The notes below the pieces were generated by a model. It did not search any database and was not told the DNA's origin. It saw only the letters and a list, made by a program, of their open reading frames with translations. Source: Pontixanthobacter sp. CEM42 (GTDB taxonomy: Bacteria > Pseudomonadota > Alphaproteobacteria > Sphingomonadales > Sphingomonadaceae). From it: a DNA stretch of 64,000 nt. Of this stretch, positions 62,363 to 64,000 are shown piece by piece (position 1 is the first letter of the stretch; every line of letters begins with the position of its first letter). A program made the translations under genes and the position numbers. Location of the stretch: contig NZ_JADQTN010000001.1 of assembly GCF_017812015.1 (NCBI RefSeq), positions 908,501-972,500 on the forward strand. Reading direction: 5' to 3'.

Positions 62363-62923
62363 ATGAAACGTCTCTCCACTCTTGCAAGTGCTTTCATACT
62401 GGCACTTGGCTTGGTGTTTGTATCACCTGCTTTTGCAGGCCAAGAAGGCACTTATGAAGGTGAAGTGATGGAGGAACCCGAATGTAGCTTCGTCCGAGCA
62501 ATGAACTCACTCAAACTTCAGACCGAGGCGCACGATGCTTTGTGGGGTCTAGGGGAAGCGGCCTGGGCAGTTGATCTTGAAACAGGCATCATTGAGTTCA
62601 CGAATGATAAGGGCTGGACGATTACTGCGCCTGTGCAAGTGGTTGGCACCTACAACACGCTGGACAAGACATGGCTGTGGGGATGGGATCATCCGTCAGT
62701 ATCAGAACCAGTCGCCCAACATGCCAAGCTTGTGAACGGTTTTGGCAAGAAGCATGCGCTCGAACTGCTAACAACGCGGAAAGTAGAGATCAGCGAAGAT
62801 CAGGCGTGGGAATTCACGGCGTTGGCCTCGTACCTTGCAGAGGCACAAGGGGCTTATCGCGGTCCTTTAGGGACGACGCTGGTCTACATGACTTTCGGTG
62901 AAGTAAAGATCGTCAAAGAATGA
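62363..62923 (+). CDS. Exported DUF6882 family protein
   Basis: This 186-residue protein has a signal peptide (MKRLSTLASAFILALGLVFV, cleaved near AFA, residue 25). The mature part contains VQVVGTYNTLDKTWLWGWDH, KHALELLTTRKVEISED and YLAEAQGAYRGPLGTTLVYM, the pattern of DUF6882, a family of unknown function in which the Trp-rich WLWGWDHPS stretch is typical. Its stop overlaps the hrcA start as ATGA (62920-62923), so the heat-shock repressor is cotranslated with it. That context is unusual and suggests a link to stress, though shared regulation could be accidental. Confidence 0.7.
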   Translation: MKRLSTLASAFILALGLVFVSPAFAGQEGTYEGEVMEEPECSFVRAMNSLKLQTEAHDALWGLGEAAWAVDLETGIIEFTNDKGWTITAPVQVVGTYNTLDKTWLWGWDHPSVSEPVAQHAKLVNGFGKKHALELLTTRKVEISEDQAWEFTALASYLAEAQGAYRGPLGTTLVYMTFGEVKIVKE

Positions 62924-63960
62924 ACCCGCCAATTTCCGATCTGACCGACCGCGCGAGGGAGATTTTTCGCCTTGTCGTTGAGGGCTATCTAAATGACGGG
63001 CAGCCAGTCGGGTCAAAGGCGTTGGCAGGCGAGGGCAGCGTCAACCTATCTCCAGCATCGATCCGGTCAGTGCTAGCAGATTTGGAATCGGTGGGATTGC
63101 TTGCCGCGCCGCATACGAGCGCAGGCCGAATGCCTACTGAAACGGGTTTGCGGCTATTCGTAGACGGAATGATGCAGGTCGCAGAGCCAACCAAAGAAGA
63201 GCGCGCAACGATCAAGCAGCGTCTTAATGATCCGGGGCCCATTGAACATGCGCTGGAGGCAACCAGCACTTTATTGTCTGACATTACTGGCGCGGCGGGC
63301 ATGGTCATGGTGCCTCAGCGCGATGTCCGCTTGCGCCAACTCAGCCTTGTTTCTCTGGCACCCAACCGTGCATTAGCAGTGCTTGTCGGCGAGGACGGGC
63401 ATGTCGAGAACCGCGTGGTTGATATGACAAATGGTGCTGATCCCTCGGCGCTTGAGCAGGCCTCCAATTATTTGACCGCGCGAATAGCCGGCAAAACTTT
63501 GCCCGAAGCCATTTCCGAGATTGACCAGGAAATTGCTTCGGGCAAATCGGCGCTTGATCATGCGAGTAGCGATCTTGTCCAGCGCGGCCTTGCAGTATGG
63601 AGCGAGGATACGGAGCAACGTCCGGTGCTGATTGTACGCGGGCAGGCAAACCTGTTGGATGACAGCGCGTTGGAAGATTTGGAGCGGGTACGGTCACTGC
63701 TCGACGATCTTGAGAACAAACAATCGGTCGCGAGCCTATTGGAGGACGCCAAAACGGCGGATTCAACACGCATATTTATTGGCGCGGAGAATCGTCTGTT
63801 CGCTTTATCCGGCTCATCGGTTGTCGCATCGCCCTACCGCGACCGCGAAGGAAAAGTTGTCGGAGTTTTGGGAGTGATTGGCCCCACTCGGTTGAATTAC
63901 GCGCGGGTCGTCCCCATGGTTGATTTCACAGCCCGCTCGCTCGGAAAATTGATCGGATAA
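62920..63960 (+). CDS. hrcA: Heat-inducible transcription repressor HrcA
   Basis: HrcA represses groESL and dnaK operons by binding CIRCE. The 346-residue protein has the N-terminal winged helix (TDRAREIFRLVVEGYLNDGQ and GSVNLSPASIRSVLADLESV), then SAGRMPTETGLRLFVDGM, LATSTL-like linkers and a C-terminal GAF-like core (FIGAENRLFALSGSSVVASP, GVLGVIGPTRLNYARVVPMV). The start overlaps the DUF6882 gene by ATGA. No CIRCE palindrome is visible upstream within the window. grpE begins nine bases after its stop, the usual hrcA-grpE order. Confidence 0.96.
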   Translation: MNPPISDLTDRAREIFRLVVEGYLNDGQPVGSKALAGEGSVNLSPASIRSVLADLESVGLLAAPHTSAGRMPTETGLRLFVDGMMQVAEPTKEERATIKQRLNDPGPIEHALEATSTLLSDITGAAGMVMVPQRDVRLRQLSLVSLAPNRALAVLVGEDGHVENRVVDMTNGADPSALEQASNYLTARIAGKTLPEAISEIDQEIASGKSALDHASSDLVQRGLAVWSEDTEQRPVLIVRGQANLLDDSALEDLERVRSLLDDLENKQSVASLLEDAKTADSTRIFIGAENRLFALSGSSVVASPYRDREGKVVGVLGVIGPTRLNYARVVPMVDFTARSLGKLIG

Positions 63961-63969
63961 AGAACTACC

Positions 63970-64000
63970 ATGACTGATGAAAAGAAGCCGGATCCAAAGG
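63970..64000 (+). CDS. grpE: GrpE nucleotide exchange factor (5' end only)
   Basis: Only ten codons are in the window, beginning MTDEKKPDPK from the ATG at 63970. The polar, acidic start and the position nine bases after hrcA fit grpE, the DnaK cochaperone. The assignment is based on gene order alone. Confidence 0.5.
   Translation, partial: MTDEKKPDPK

Noticed and set aside
63961-63970. CIRCE element upstream of grpE or hrcA
   Set aside because: No TTAGCACTC-N9-GAGTGCTAA inverted repeat was found in the visible upstream gaps.

Overview
The window is a chromosomal segment of an alphaproteobacterium, most likely a sphingomonad of the Erythrobacteraceae (Erythrobacter/Altererythrobacter-like). 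The basis is recognition rather than search: a DUF4170 protein, the alpha/beta-hydrolase–OsmC fusion typical of sphingomonads, the mreBCD–mrdA–rodA block, GC-rich codon use with short intergenic gaps, and the palindromic 'PAFAGMT'-type repeat common in these genomes. No rRNA, CRISPR array, insertion sequence or prophage is visible. There is one tRNA (Lys, CTT) and one probable 6S RNA.

Layout. 1-2.1 kb: DUF4170 end and four small membrane-anchored proteins of envelope/stress type. 2.3-4.1 kb: eno, ribH, tRNA-Lys. 4.2-10.5 kb: a small winged-helix-like protein, then the translationally coupled cell-elongation operon mreB-mreC-mreD-mrdA(PBP2)-rodA on the minus strand. 10.6-15.1 kb: mutL, an MBL-fold hydrolase and an exported M28 peptidase. 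15.1-20.4 kb: MaoC hydratase, NPP-type phosphodiesterase, ychF, a Tat-type SDR, pth and rplY. 20.5-25.0 kb: three TraB/GumN paralogs, interrupted by a four-gene cassette (39-aa peptide, two membrane proteins, 64-aa XRE repressor) with three copies of an 11-bp operator around its promoter. 25.2-31.3 kb: glyQ, a repeat that forms an ORF bridging to glyS, then ppdK. 31.3-36 kb: a methyltransferase-like protein, comF, the 6S RNA, hisI, and a MerR regulator with an acyl-CoA dehydrogenase. 36-44 kb: a secreted protein, cysK, an MFS transporter, PilZ, tyrS, a DOMON-like protein, TspO, NamZ-like muramidase, a decayed spot with a TetR-type palindrome, and a lipoprotein. 44-49 kb: a VWA/MoxR pair with two tandem soluble chemoreceptors between them. 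49-53.4 kb: a serine hydrolase, an ECF sigma factor with a membrane partner, a frameshifted hydrolase–OsmC gene and a small membrane protein. 53.4-64 kb: parE, a PBP-activator lipoprotein, rsmI, yraN, gshB, xerC, hemW, rdgB, rph, a DUF6882 protein, hrcA and the start of grpE.

How the genes work together. Most of the window is housekeeping: envelope elongation (mre/PBP2/RodA, the LpoA-like activator, NamZ-like muramidase), translation and RNA quality (glyQS, tyrS, pth, rplY, rph, rsmI), genome maintenance (mutL, parE, xerC, rdgB) and carbon/thiol metabolism (eno, ppdK, cysK, gshB). The accessory spots are the XRE cassette at 22.4-23.9 kb, the tandem receptors at 45.4-48.3 kb, the repeat between glyQ and glyS, and the scar at 43.2-43.4 kb. 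The best candidate for an undescribed module is the XRE cassette, because its gene packing, microprotein and operators form a coherent self-regulated unit. No function can be assigned to it from the sequence alone.
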